Assembly (NCBI GenBank): GCA_944387865.1
Contig: CALXGN010000017.1
Coordinates: forward strand, 1-49,521
Source of the DNA: Scatomorpha stercorigallinarum
GTDB taxonomy: Bacteria > Bacillota > Clostridia > Oscillospirales > Oscillospiraceae
Direction: 5' to 3'
Length of the DNA stretch: 49,521 bases
Shown here: positions 19,348 to 26,773 of the stretch, piece by piece
Layout of the letters: each line of letters opens with the position of its first letter
Position numbering within the stretch: the stretch's first letter is position 1
The notes under the pieces: generated by a model
What the model was told of the DNA's origin: nothing
Seen by the model: the letters and a program-made list of their open reading frames with translations, nothing else
Database searches by the model: none
Translations under genes and position numbers: made by a program

Positions 19348-19422
19348 TGGAGGCGCCATCCGGATTTGAACCGGAGAATCGGGGATTTGCAGTCCCCTGC
19401 CTTACCACTTGGCTATGGCGCC
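19348..19422 (-). tRNA. tRNA-Cys (GCA)
   Basis: Minus-strand cloverleaf with acceptor GGCGCCA/TGGCGCC, T-loop GGTTCAAATCC and anticodon loop CTGCAAA giving GCA. The discriminator U and an encoded CCA follow (19350-19348). It is the last gene of the Val-Phe-Gly-Cys series, 284 bases after tRNA-Gly. Confidence 0.96.
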
Positions 19423-19448
19423 GTCGTCGGTCTGTTTCTGCAGACTCC

Positions 19449-19702
19449 GATTTCCGCCTGTGTCGGGAGGCGAAAATCTGCGCCTTCCGAAACGACCTCC
19501 TCTCAAAACGAAAGCAGGCTTTCGTTTTGCATCAAAGGCCGCTTACTAAGACAGCCGCCAAATCAGCGGCTGGTGCTTTCCCTCTTGTTCTCCGAACGGA
19601 ACTGCCGTTCCGTTCGGAAGAGGAGAAACATACCCGTCCGGCGCAGTTTTCGCGAATAGCTATTTGCTATTCGCGGAAACGGAGCGATAAGAGCTTATTC
19701 CG
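19449..19702. repeat. Run of six unlike inverted repeats between tRNA-Gly and tRNA-Cys
   Basis: The 284-base spacer 19423-19706 has no gene but holds consecutive stem-loops: A, 19449-19458 with 19469-19478 (9 of 10); B, 19504-19515 with 19518-19529 (12 perfect); C, 19552-19558 with 19566-19572 (7 perfect); D, 19591-19602 with 19607-19618 (12 perfect); E, 19646-19660 with 19666-19680 (15, one G-U); F, 19687-19691 with 19694-19698 (5). The stems differ in sequence. None is followed by a clear T-run in either direction. The spacer would be transcribed with the tRNAs. Confidence 0.75.
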
Positions 19703-19706
19703 ACGA

Positions 19707-19782
19707 TGGAGCGGGCAACGAGATTCGAACTCGCTACCTCCACCTTGGCAAGGTGGCGCTCTGCCAAATGAGCTATGCCCGC
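19707..19782 (-). tRNA. tRNA-Gly (GCC)
   Basis: Minus-strand cloverleaf with acceptor GCGGGCA/TGCCCGC, anticodon loop TTGCCAA giving GCC, and T-loop AGTTCGAATCT. CCA is encoded at 19709-19707. Confidence 0.97.
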
Positions 19783-19785
19783 AAA

Positions 19786-19861
<76 letters not shown>

Positions 19862-19889
19862 AAATCAAGTCCTGCCGCCAAAGGAGTTG

Positions 19890-19966
19890 TGGTGGGAACA
19901 ACTGGACTCGAACCAGTGACCCCTTGCTTGTAAGGCAAGTGCTCTAACCGGCTGAGCTATGCTCCC
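19890..19966 (-). tRNA. tRNA-Val (UAC)
   Basis: Minus-strand cloverleaf with acceptor GGGAGCA/TGTTCCC (one G-U), anticodon loop CTTACAA giving UAC, and T-loop GGTTCGAGTCC. CCA is encoded at 19892-19890. It is the first gene after the operon promoter. Confidence 0.97.
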
Positions 19967-19983
19967 GGATAAGCGGCTTTGTC

Positions 19984-20012
19984 ATTGTAGCAAATGTCCC
20001 CTCTGTTGTCAA
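19984..20012 (-). promoter_or_regulatory. Promoter of the tRNA operon
   Basis: On the minus strand TTGACA (20012-20007), a 17-base spacer and TACAAT (19989-19984). It lies about 18 bases before the mature 5' end of tRNA-Val. Confidence 0.88.
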
Positions 20013-20077
20013 TACTTTTTTCGGATTTTTTTCGCGGAATGTGCGCGGGCCATTTTCAGCCCGCGCACATGGGCGCT

Positions 20078-20986
20078 TCAGCCCTGACCGCCACCCTCCT
20101 GCCGCTCCTCTTCCTGAGCCATATCGGCCAGGCTGAGCAGCTCCTGGGGGGCAAAGCTGTACACATGGTCGCAGAACTGGCAGGTGACCTCGATGGGCTC
20201 GCCGTCCGCAGCCATGCTGCGCAGTTCCCCCGCGCCGCAGCTGCGCAGTGCGGCGGAGATGCGCTCGCGGCTGCACGAACAGCGGTAGCTCACCGGGATG
20301 CGCTCCAGCGTCTCCGGCTCCATGCCGCGCAGCACCTGCGCGGCCACGGCGTCCACCCCGTCCTCGGAGAGGATGGTCGTCAGCTGGTCCATCATGAAGA
20401 TGTTGTCCTCAAGCCGCGTGATGAGCTCCTCCGGCGCGCCGGGCATCAGCTGCACGATGTAGCCGCCGGCGGCTTTGATGCTGCGGTCGGTGTCCACCAG
20501 CACGCCCAGGCCCACGGCCGCGGGTATCTGCTCGCTCTCCACCATGTACTGAGCCAGGTCCTCGGCTATCTCCCCGGAAACGAGCTCCACCGAGCCCACG
20601 TACGGCTCCTTGAGCCCGATATCGCGGCTGACGGTGAGCATGCCGTCCGTACCGACGGCGCCGCCGACGTCAAGTTTTCCGTCGCCGCGCAGCGGCAGGT
20701 CGGTCTGCGGCTCATCGACATACCCGCGCACGCAGCCGTCGGAGTCCGCCACGGCGATCACGCTGCCGATGGGCCCGCCGCCGTTGACGCGGATGGTGAG
20801 GCTCGCGTCCTCCTCCTTCATCAGCTCGCCCAGCATACTGGCCGCGCAGAGCGTGCGCCCGAGCGCGGCGGCTGCCGTCGGCGCCAGGCCGTGTATCTGC
20901 CTCGCGCGCTCCACGATGCCGCAGGCGGTGATGCAGGATATTTTCACATAGCCGTCCCCGGTGACGGCCCTGATGATCTCGTCCAT
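20078..20986 (-). CDS. hslO: Hsp33 redox-regulated chaperone
   Basis: Cytosolic holdase activated by disulfide formation and zinc release under oxidative stress. 302 residues, normal length. The N-terminal domain has the family pattern (ARQIHGLAPTAAAALGRTL). The C-terminal redox switch is complete: CSC (YRCSCSRERI) and, about 30 residues later, CQFC (VTCQFCDHVYSF), the four zinc-binding cysteines. The ATG directly abuts the stop of the upstream methyltransferase, so it is the last gene of yerC-methyltransferase-hslO. A GC-rich hairpin after the stop lacks a T-run. Confidence 0.95.
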   Translation of the reverse strand: MDEIIRAVTGDGYVKISCITACGIVERARQIHGLAPTAAAALGRTLCAASMLGELMKEEDASLTIRVNGGGPIGSVIAVADSDGCVRGYVDEPQTDLPLRGDGKLDVGGAVGTDGMLTVSRDIGLKEPYVGSVELVSGEIAEDLAQYMVESEQIPAAVGLGVLVDTDRSIKAAGGYIVQLMPGAPEELITRLEDNIFMMDQLTTILSEDGVDAVAAQVLRGMEPETLERIPVSYRCSCSRERISAALRSCGAGELRSMAADGEPIEVTCQFCDHVYSFAPQELLSLADMAQEEERQEGGGQG

Positions 20987-21727
20987 TCAGTCTGTTCCTC
21001 TTTTTGCTTTGAAATATACGCGCCCGCCGCCGTCTATCGGCCCGTCTTTGGAGACGGAGATGTCCGTGAATCCCTCCTCCGCCAGCCAGGAGGCGAGCGT
21101 ATCCGGCTCGTGGGCGTATTCGACGTGCTCCTCCCCGGAGCGCCGCCAGAGCGCGCCCTCGCGCTCGAAAATGTCCATGCCGTAGCGCAGCGCGCCGAGC
21201 TCGGAGTCGAATCTCCCGCGCCAGAGGCAGAAAACGTCCTCCGTCTCGTCCACGGAGACGCTGCCGTCCATCGAGCGCAGGAATCCCGGCGTCCGCAGGT
21301 CGAAGAGCAGCAGCCCTCCCGGCCTGATGAACAGCCGCAGCCGGCGGAAAGCCTCCCGCAGCTCCTCCGGCGGCACATAATTGAGGCTGTCCAGCGAGGA
21401 CACCGCCGCGTCCACCGTGCCGTAGAGGTCGAGCTCCCCCGCCGCCTGGTTGATGAACAGCGGGCGCACGGCGAGACCTGAGGCGGCCGCCTTGTCCATG
21501 GCCTCCATCAGCATGTCGGCCGAGGCGTCCGCCCCTATCATCTCATATCCCCGCCTGGCGAGTTCCAGCGTCAGGCTGCCCGTGCCGCAGCAGAGGTCGA
21601 GCAGCAGGTGGAAGCTGCCGGCGTCCGAGAAAAATATGCGCTCGCAGTGGTCCGCCAGGCGGCCGTAGGCCACGTCCCGCGTCAGCTCGTCGTAGTGGCC
21701 GGCCAACGCGCCGTAGGCGCCGTTCAT
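20987..21727 (-). CDS. Class I SAM-dependent methyltransferase
   Basis: 246 residues. Motif I is LLLDLCCGTGSLTLELARRG, followed by an acidic end of strand 2 (IGADASADML). The post-I and motif II-like segments are AVSSLDSLNYV and IRPGGLLLFDLRTP. It resembles small-molecule methyltransferases next to DNA- or ribosome-linked genes in Clostridia, but the substrate cannot be read. The first four bases overlap the stop of yerC and its stop abuts hslO, so the three genes are tightly coupled. Confidence 0.85.
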   Translation of the reverse strand: MNGAYGALAGHYDELTRDVAYGRLADHCERIFFSDAGSFHLLLDLCCGTGSLTLELARRGYEMIGADASADMLMEAMDKAAASGLAVRPLFINQAAGELDLYGTVDAAVSSLDSLNYVPPEELREAFRRLRLFIRPGGLLLFDLRTPGFLRSMDGSVSVDETEDVFCLWRGRFDSELGALRYGMDIFEREGALWRRSGEEHVEYAHEPDTLASWLAEEGFTDISVSKDGPIDGGGRVYFKAKRGTD

Positions 21728-22041
21728 TCCTCCGCCTGCTCCGCCGCGCCGCTGGTGATGCCAAGGCGCTCAAAGGCGATGGCATAGCCGTCCGCGCCGT
21801 ACTGCAAGCTGCGGTTGACGCGGGAGATGGTGGCGCTGGAGGCCCCGGTCTTTTCCAGGATCTCGTTGTAGATCATGCCCTGGCTGAGGTACACCGCCAC
21901 CTGATAGCGCTGTTCCATCGCCTGCAGCTCGGTCACGGTGCAGAGGTCGTCGAAGAACTTTTTGCACTCGTCCACCGTCTTGAGCGTAAGTATGGCCTTG
22001 TACATCTCGTCGCTTCTGGGTTTTTTGTTTTGTTTATTCAT
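21724..22041 (-). CDS. YerC/YecD family TrpR-related DNA-binding protein
   Basis: 105 residues from ATG 22041, which has GAGGT 7-8 bases upstream; a longer frame from 22098 runs into the promoter. The protein has the TrpR-like helical fold of the YerC family (ELQAMEQRYQVAVYLSQGM, then ILEKTGASSATISRVNRSLQ as the helix-turn-helix). These proteins are widespread in Firmicutes with poorly known targets. It heads the minus-strand operon with the methyltransferase and hslO and is divergent from the NfeD gene. Confidence 0.88.
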   Translation of the reverse strand: MNKQNKKPRSDEMYKAILTLKTVDECKKFFDDLCTVTELQAMEQRYQVAVYLSQGMIYNEILEKTGASSATISRVNRSLQYGADGYAIAFERLGITSGAAEQAEE

Positions 22042-22076
22042 CTCATACCTCACAAAGTTTCTTCTGCTGCTTTTAC

Positions 22077-22105
22077 ATTTTATATCCCTAACGCACAAAA
22101 GTAAA
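22077..22105 (-). promoter_or_regulatory. Promoter of the yerC operon
   Basis: On the minus strand TTTACT (22105-22100), a 17-base spacer and TAAAAT (22082-22077). The -10 lies within GATATAAAATGT, the same 12 bases found in the divergent promoter at 22168-22196. Confidence 0.6.
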
Positions 22106-22167
22106 GCCCCATTACGGATATTTGACGAAAATTTAATATTCGTCTCCCTGCCGTTGCATAATCGCTA

Positions 22168-22196
22168 TTGCCAGCGGCGGCCTTTTGATATAAAAT
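22168..22196 (+). promoter_or_regulatory. Promoter of the NfeD-SPFH operon
   Basis: TTGCCA (22168-22173), a 17-base spacer and TAAAAT (22191-22196), about 47 bases before the NfeD start. Confidence 0.6.
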
Positions 22197-22242
22197 GTCA
22201 GTAGCCAATACTGCGCCGGCCGGCGCATGACGGAGGTGCCGC

Positions 22243-22734
22243 ATGCTCGAACTAATCGCCCAAAACATGTCCATATTCTGGATAGCGCTCGTCATCATCT
22301 TCGCCGTAGTGGAGGCGTTGACCGCCGGGCTCACCTGCATCTGGTTCGGTGTGGGCGCGCTGGCGGCCCTGGTCTCCTCCTTCTTCAGCGCGGCCATCTG
22401 GCTGCAATTCGTGTGGTTCTTCATCATCTCCATAGCCTCGCTGCTGCTTACCCGCCCGCTGGTGCGCAAATATGTGGACACGGTGAAGCAGCCGACGAAC
22501 GCCGACATGGTCATCGGCAAGACGGCGCTCGTCACCGAGGGCATCGACAACATCGCCGCCGTGGGCGCCGTCACCGTGGGAGGCAAGGTCTGGACCGCCC
22601 GCAGCGCCGGCGGGGACCCCATAGCGCGCGACAGTATCGTGGTCGTGAAGCGGATAGAGGGCGTGAAGCTCATCGTCGAGCCCGCCCCCGCCGCTGACGA
22701 TAAAACTTTTGAACAAGAGGGGGAAACTGAATAA
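22243..22734 (+). CDS. NfeD-family membrane protein
   Basis: 163 residues. Helices are at about 9-30, 33-50 and 53-68, followed by a small beta-rich OB-fold domain (VIGKTALVTEGIDNIAAVGA, GKVWTARSAGGDPIARDS). This is the short NfeD form that pairs with SPFH proteins and supports membrane microdomain functions. GGAGGTG lies 5 bases before the ATG. The stop TAA shares a base with the ATG of the SPFH gene, so the two are translationally coupled partners. Confidence 0.9.
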   Translation: MLELIAQNMSIFWIALVIIFAVVEALTAGLTCIWFGVGALAALVSSFFSAAIWLQFVWFFIISIASLLLTRPLVRKYVDTVKQPTNADMVIGKTALVTEGIDNIAAVGAVTVGGKVWTARSAGGDPIARDSIVVVKRIEGVKLIVEPAPAADDKTFEQEGETE

Positions 22735-23639
22735 TGGAATGGATCATCCTCGGCATCGTGCTCGTCCTGGTGCTCTTCACGCTCGTGCGCTGCATACGCA
22801 TCGTGCAGCAGGCCAAGGCCTATGTCGTCGAGCGCCTGGGCGCGTACAAGACGACCTGGAACGTCGGTCTCCACTTCAAGATGCCTTTCATCGAGCGCGT
22901 GGCCAAGGTCGTAACGCTCAAGGAGCAGGTGGCGGACTTCCCGCCCCAGCCCGTCATCACTAAGGACAACGTCACCATGCAGATCGACACGGTGGTCTAT
23001 TTCCAGATCACCGACCCCAAGCTCTACACTTACGGCATCGAGCGCCCCATCGTGGCCATCGAGAACCTCTCCGCCACCACGCTGCGTAACATCATCGGCG
23101 ACCTGGAGCTCGACCAGTGCCTCACCAGCCGCGATGTGATAAACACCAAGATGCGCTCCATCCTCGACGAGGCCACCGACCCCTGGGGCATCAAGGTCAA
23201 CCGTGTCGAGCTCAAGAACATCCTGCCTCCCAAGGAGATACAGAACGCCATGGAGAAGCAGATGAAGGCCGAGCGCGAGCGCCGCGAAGCCATCCTCCGC
23301 GCCGAGGGCGAGAAGAAATCCGCCATCCTCACCGCCGAGGGCGAAAAGGAGTCTGCCATACTGCGCGCAGACGCCAAGAAGCAGGCCCAGATACTCGAGG
23401 CCCAGGGCAAGGCGGAGGCCATACTGACCGTACAAAGGGCCACGGCCGACTCCATCAAGCTCCTGAACGAGGCCTCGCCGACCGACCCCGTGATCCGCCT
23501 GCGCGCGCTGGAGGCTTTCGCCGCCGCGGCGGACGGCAAGGCCACCAAGATAATCATCCCCAGCGAAATTCAGGGCCTCGCCGGCCTGGCGGAGGGCATC
23601 GTGGAATCCGTCAAGGCCCCCGCCGCCGAACAAAAATAA
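22734..23639 (+). CDS. SPFH/Band 7 (stomatin-like) membrane protein
   Basis: 301 residues. One N-terminal membrane helix (2-20) is followed by the SPFH domain (about 25-190: QQAKAYVVERLGAYKTTWNV, DNVTMQIDTVVYFQITDP). A long charged, Ala/Glu/Lys-rich coiled coil runs about 185-255, and the protein ends in a short tail. Stomatin/QmcA-type proteins form large ring oligomers on the membrane and usually co-occur with NfeD, as here. The hexokinase-like gene follows 17 bases later in the same operon. Confidence 0.93.
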   Translation: MEWIILGIVLVLVLFTLVRCIRIVQQAKAYVVERLGAYKTTWNVGLHFKMPFIERVAKVVTLKEQVADFPPQPVITKDNVTMQIDTVVYFQITDPKLYTYGIERPIVAIENLSATTLRNIIGDLELDQCLTSRDVINTKMRSILDEATDPWGIKVNRVELKNILPPKEIQNAMEKQMKAERERREAILRAEGEKKSAILTAEGEKESAILRADAKKQAQILEAQGKAEAILTVQRATADSIKLLNEASPTDPVIRLRALEAFAAAADGKATKIIIPSEIQGLAGLAEGIVESVKAPAAEQK

Positions 23640-23656
23640 AGCCCCCGGAGGGAAAT

Positions 23657-24937
23657 ATGAGCTATTCCGATAAGACCAGGGTGTTCCTCGCCTCGCACGG
23701 CATGGAGCCGGACGGCCTCGACCTTGAGGAATGCGCCGCGCGCTTCATAGCCGACATGGAGCTCGGCCTCGCCGGGCACAGCAGCTCCCTGGACATGATA
23801 CCCACCTACCTCGCCAGCGGCGTCCCCGCCCCCGGCTCGAAAGCCGCGGTCATCGACGCCGGCGGCACCAACTTCCGCGTGGCCCTGGTGGCCTTTACGG
23901 AGGGCGGCCCCGTCATCGAGCGCATGGAGCGCTACGCCATGCCCGGCTCGGAGGGCGCGGCCACCTGGCAGGACTTCATCGCCTTTTCCGCAGAAAAGCT
24001 GCTGCCCTTCCTCGATGAGGCGGAGGCCATAGGCTTCTGCTTTTCCTACCGCGCGGAGGTCACCCCGGAGCGCGACGGGCGCGTCATCGCCATGTCCAAA
24101 TCTGTGCAGCTCTCCGGCTGCGAGGGCCGGCTCGTCTGCGCCGACCTGCTCGCGGAGCTGAGCCGCCTGGGCGCTCCCGGGCGCAGCGCCGTCATCGTCA
24201 ACGACACGGCGGCCGTGATGCTCTCCGGCGCGCCGCTGCTCTCCACCGGCGCATACGACGGCCTCGTGGGCCTCGTCTGCGGCACGGGGCAGAACACCTG
24301 CTGCGCCATCGGCCCCGAGCGCATCCGCAAGCTCGCCCTGCCGGAGGGCGCGCCCATGCTGGTGAATCTCGAATCCGGCTGCTTCGACGGCCTGCCCCGC
24401 GGCGATCTCGACCGCGAGCTGGACGCCGCCTCCACCCTTCCCGGCGACCATCTGCTGGAAAAGATGACCTCCGGCGCGTATCTCGGCGAGCTCTGCCGCC
24501 TCACGCTGCGCGGCGCGGCGCGCGACGGGCTCTTCACTGCTGCTGGCGCAGAGGCGGCGCTGTCGCTCGCCTCGCTCAGCTCCGCGGAGGCGGATGCCCT
24601 CGCCGCCGGCGCTCCCGGCCCCTTTGCGGACGAGGGCGACGCCCGGACGGCGTCCGAGCTCTGCCTGGCCGTCTATGAGCGCGCGGCGGCCTGCATCGCG
24701 GTGAACATCGCCTCCATCCTGCTCTTCACCGGCGCGGGCCACGACCCCCAGCGCCCCGCCTGCGTCTGCGCGGACGGCTCCACCATCGTCAAGAGCCGCT
24801 GCCTGCGCCCGGCGCTGGAAGAGCAGCTGCGCTCCTTCGCCGCCGGCGAGCTGGGGCTGCACGCCGTGATACGCACGTCCGACGAGGCCCCCGTCATCGG
24901 CACGGCCGCCGCCGCGCTGCTCAACGCCCGCAACTAA
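23657..24937 (+). CDS. Eukaryotic-type hexokinase family protein
   Basis: 426 residues from ATG 23657 (GGAGGGAAAT just upstream). The motifs of the classical hexokinase fold appear in order: phosphate-1 loop DAGGTNFRVALV (67-78), sugar-binding FCFSYRAE where animal and yeast enzymes have FSFPCEQ, catalytic Asp183 in VNDTAAVM, GTGQNTCC, then VNLESGCFDG and KMTSGAYLGEL. This family (Hexokinase_1/2) is common in eukaryotes and sporadic in bacteria, where glucokinases of the ROK or GlcK type normally do the job. The altered sugar loop leaves the hexose specificity open. It sits between an SPFH gene and a thioesterase gene, an unusual place for a sugar kinase. Confidence 0.85.
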   Translation: MSYSDKTRVFLASHGMEPDGLDLEECAARFIADMELGLAGHSSSLDMIPTYLASGVPAPGSKAAVIDAGGTNFRVALVAFTEGGPVIERMERYAMPGSEGAATWQDFIAFSAEKLLPFLDEAEAIGFCFSYRAEVTPERDGRVIAMSKSVQLSGCEGRLVCADLLAELSRLGAPGRSAVIVNDTAAVMLSGAPLLSTGAYDGLVGLVCGTGQNTCCAIGPERIRKLALPEGAPMLVNLESGCFDGLPRGDLDRELDAASTLPGDHLLEKMTSGAYLGELCRLTLRGAARDGLFTAAGAEAALSLASLSSAEADALAAGAPGPFADEGDARTASELCLAVYERAAACIAVNIASILLFTGAGHDPQRPACVCADGSTIVKSRCLRPALEEQLRSFAAGELGLHAVIRTSDEAPVIGTAAAALLNARN

Positions 24938-24965
24938 ACTTACATACAACGGAGGAACACGAACT

Positions 24966-25358
24966 ATGGCACTGGAAACCGGCATCAAAGGCCGCGCCGA
25001 ATGCACCGTCTCTGAAAAGGACACCGCCAAGGCCCTGCGCAGCGGCGGTCTCGACGTACTGGCGACGCCCATCATGATCGCGCTGATGGAGGAATCCGCC
25101 CTCACATCCGTGCGCCCCTATCTGGAAGAGGGCACGGACACCGTCGGCACCAACATCAACGTCAGCCACCTCTCGGCGACCCCCGTGGGCCTCAGGGCCT
25201 GGGCCGAGAGCGAGCTGGTGGAGATCGACCGCCGCCGCCTCGTATTCAACGTCAAGGCCTACGACGAAAAGGGCCTCATCGGCGAGGGCACGCACGAGCG
25301 CTTCATCGTCGGTATGGAGAAGTTCACCGCCAAGTGCTACGCCAAGCTGGAAAAGTAA
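24966..25358 (+). CDS. Hotdog-fold thioesterase, fluoroacetyl-CoA thioesterase (FlK)-like
   Basis: 130 residues. The single hotdog domain has the FlK-family pattern: ATPIMIALMEESA on the central helix with the catalytic-type Glu, GTNINVSHLSATPVG and the C-terminal strand EGTHERFIVG with the His. Relatives hydrolyse small acyl-CoAs; the substrate here is not readable. It is the last gene of the NfeD-SPFH-hexokinase-thioesterase operon, with GGAGG about 10 bases before the ATG and a strong terminator after the stop. Confidence 0.85.
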   Translation: MALETGIKGRAECTVSEKDTAKALRSGGLDVLATPIMIALMEESALTSVRPYLEEGTDTVGTNINVSHLSATPVGLRAWAESELVEIDRRRLVFNVKAYDEKGLIGEGTHERFIVGMEKFTAKCYAKLEK

Positions 25359-25372
25359 ATCCGCTCAGACCG

Positions 25373-25401
25373 CCTCCCCGCCCGCCGCGGGGAGGTTTTT
25401 T
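25373..25401 (+). terminator. Terminator of the NfeD-to-thioesterase operon
   Basis: A 9-base perfect stem (25373-25381 with 25387-25395), followed by six T. Confidence 0.93.
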
Positions 25402-25462
25402 GTCCGCCGTGCGCCCTCCGCCTCATTCCGTCGATATGTTGGCGCGGCGGGGCCCGGCTTTG

Positions 25463-25475
25463 CGAAAATTTTTCG
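25463..25475. promoter_or_regulatory. Possible operator upstream of the MFS gene
   Basis: CGAAAA-T-TTTTCG, a perfect 13-base palindrome 31 bases before the extended -10 element. It may bind a repressor, or simply be an AT-rich upstream element. Confidence 0.3.
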
Positions 25476-25505
25476 TTTTGCCATCTTTATTTTTTCCCGT
25501 TCTCC

Positions 25506-25514
25506 TGCTATAAT
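25506..25514 (+). promoter_or_regulatory. Extended -10 promoter of the MFS gene
   Basis: TGCTATAAT (25506-25514) with only a weak -35. It lies about 33 bases before the GTG start. Confidence 0.55.
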
Positions 25515-25547
25515 CGCCCACGTTCTCTCATAAAAGGAGTGTTTGAC

Positions 25548-26720
25548 GTGGCAAGCCTGCTTCTGGCTTTCATATATCTTGCGTTCGTCAGCCTCGGTCT
25601 GCCGGACGCCGTGCTCGGCTCCGCCTGGCCGTCGATGTACCCGGGGCTCGGCGTGCCGGTGTCCTATGCCGGCATCATCTCCATGATCATCTCCTCAGGG
25701 ACGGTCGTGTCGGCCCTCATGAGCGACCGCCTCACCCGCCGCTTCGGCGCGGGGCGCGTCACTGCCGTGAGCGTGGCCGTGACGGCGCTGGCTCTGCTGG
25801 GTTTCTCCGTCTCCGGCTCGTTCATCGTGCTCTGCCTCATCGCCCTGCCCTACGGCCTGGGCGCGGGCAGCGTGGACGCCGCGCTCAACAACTATGTCGC
25901 CATCCACTACGAGAGCCGGCACATGAGCTGGCTGCACTGCATGTGGGGGCTGGGCGCGTCCCTGGGCCCCTTCATCATGAGCTGGGCACTCACCTCCGGC
26001 AGCGGCTGGCCGGCCGGCTACCGCGCCATCGGCCTCTTCCAGGTGGCGCTCAGCGCCGCGCTGCTGCTCAGCCTGCCGCTCTGGCAGCGCTGCTCCGGCG
26101 GGGAGCGCTGCGAGGACACAGGCTCCGCCCCCGTGCCCTACCGCCGCCTGCTGCGCGCGGACGGCGTGGGGCCGGATATGCTGGCCTTCTTCTGCTACTG
26201 CGGCCTGGAGCAGACGGCCGGCCTCTGGGCGGCCAGCTACCTCGTGCTCCACGGCGGCGTGGACGAGGACACCGCCGCCGGCCTGGCCAGCATGTTCTAC
26301 CTCGGCATCACCCTCGGCCGGCTGCTCTCCGGCTTCCTCACCAGCCGCTTTGACGACACGGCCCTCCCCCGCCTGGGCTATGCCCTCACAGCCGCCTCCG
26401 CCGCCGCGCTGCTCCTGCCGCTGGGGACAGCCTTCGCCGCCGCCGCGCTGCTGCTGCTCGGCATGGGCTGCGCCCCTGTCTACCCCTGCTATATACACGC
26501 CACGCCCGCGCGCTTCGGCGCCGACCGCAGCCAGGCCGTGATGGGCCTGCAGATGGCCAGCGCATTCTTTGGCAGCACGCTGGTGCCGCCCGTGTTCGGC
26601 TTCATCGCCCGGCGCACGACCTTCGGCATCTACCCCTTCTACATCCTCGCCTTCCTGCTCGTGATGCTGCTGGCGCACACGCGGCTGGAGCGCCTGCGCC
26701 CCTGCCGGGCGAAGGCATGA
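25548..26720 (+). CDS. MFS transporter, sugar-porter-like
   Basis: 390 residues with about 12 hydrophobic helices. The loop between helices 2 and 3 has SDRLTRRFGAGRVTAVSV, the MFS signature. The segment GSVDAALNNYVAIHY with SWLHCMWGLGA resembles the FucP/GlcP-like branch of proton-coupled sugar carriers. I choose GTG 25548, eight bases after AAAGGAG; the in-frame GTG at 25539 overlaps that ribosome site. It converges on the fucose-isomerase-like gene with a shared terminator, and may import the sugar used by that operon, though nothing proves it. Confidence 0.8.
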   Translation: MASLLLAFIYLAFVSLGLPDAVLGSAWPSMYPGLGVPVSYAGIISMIISSGTVVSALMSDRLTRRFGAGRVTAVSVAVTALALLGFSVSGSFIVLCLIALPYGLGAGSVDAALNNYVAIHYESRHMSWLHCMWGLGASLGPFIMSWALTSGSGWPAGYRAIGLFQVALSAALLLSLPLWQRCSGGERCEDTGSAPVPYRRLLRADGVGPDMLAFFCYCGLEQTAGLWAASYLVLHGGVDEDTAAGLASMFYLGITLGRLLSGFLTSRFDDTALPRLGYALTAASAAALLLPLGTAFAAAALLLLGMGCAPVYPCYIHATPARFGADRSQAVMGLQMASAFFGSTLVPPVFGFIARRTTFGIYPFYILAFLLVMLLAHTRLERLRPCRAKA

Positions 26721-26731
26721 TACGAAAAAAA

Positions 26732-26761
26732 CGCCGCGGCCTTCCGTGAAAGGCCGCGGCG
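26732..26761. terminator. Bidirectional terminator between the MFS gene and the isomerase gene
   Basis: A 12-base perfect inverted repeat (26732-26743 with 26750-26761), flanked by A7 on the left and a T-rich stretch on the right. Confidence 0.88.
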
Positions 26762-26773
26762 CTTTATTTTTGC

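Noticed and set aside
19449..19702. The hairpin run as a CRISPR array or a repeated mobile element
   Set aside because: The stems differ in sequence and spacing and there are no direct repeats with unique spacers; no cas gene or transposase is near.
20046..20072. Terminator after hslO
   Set aside because: A 10-base GC-rich inverted repeat exists, but neither strand has a T-run after it, so I do not call it a terminator.
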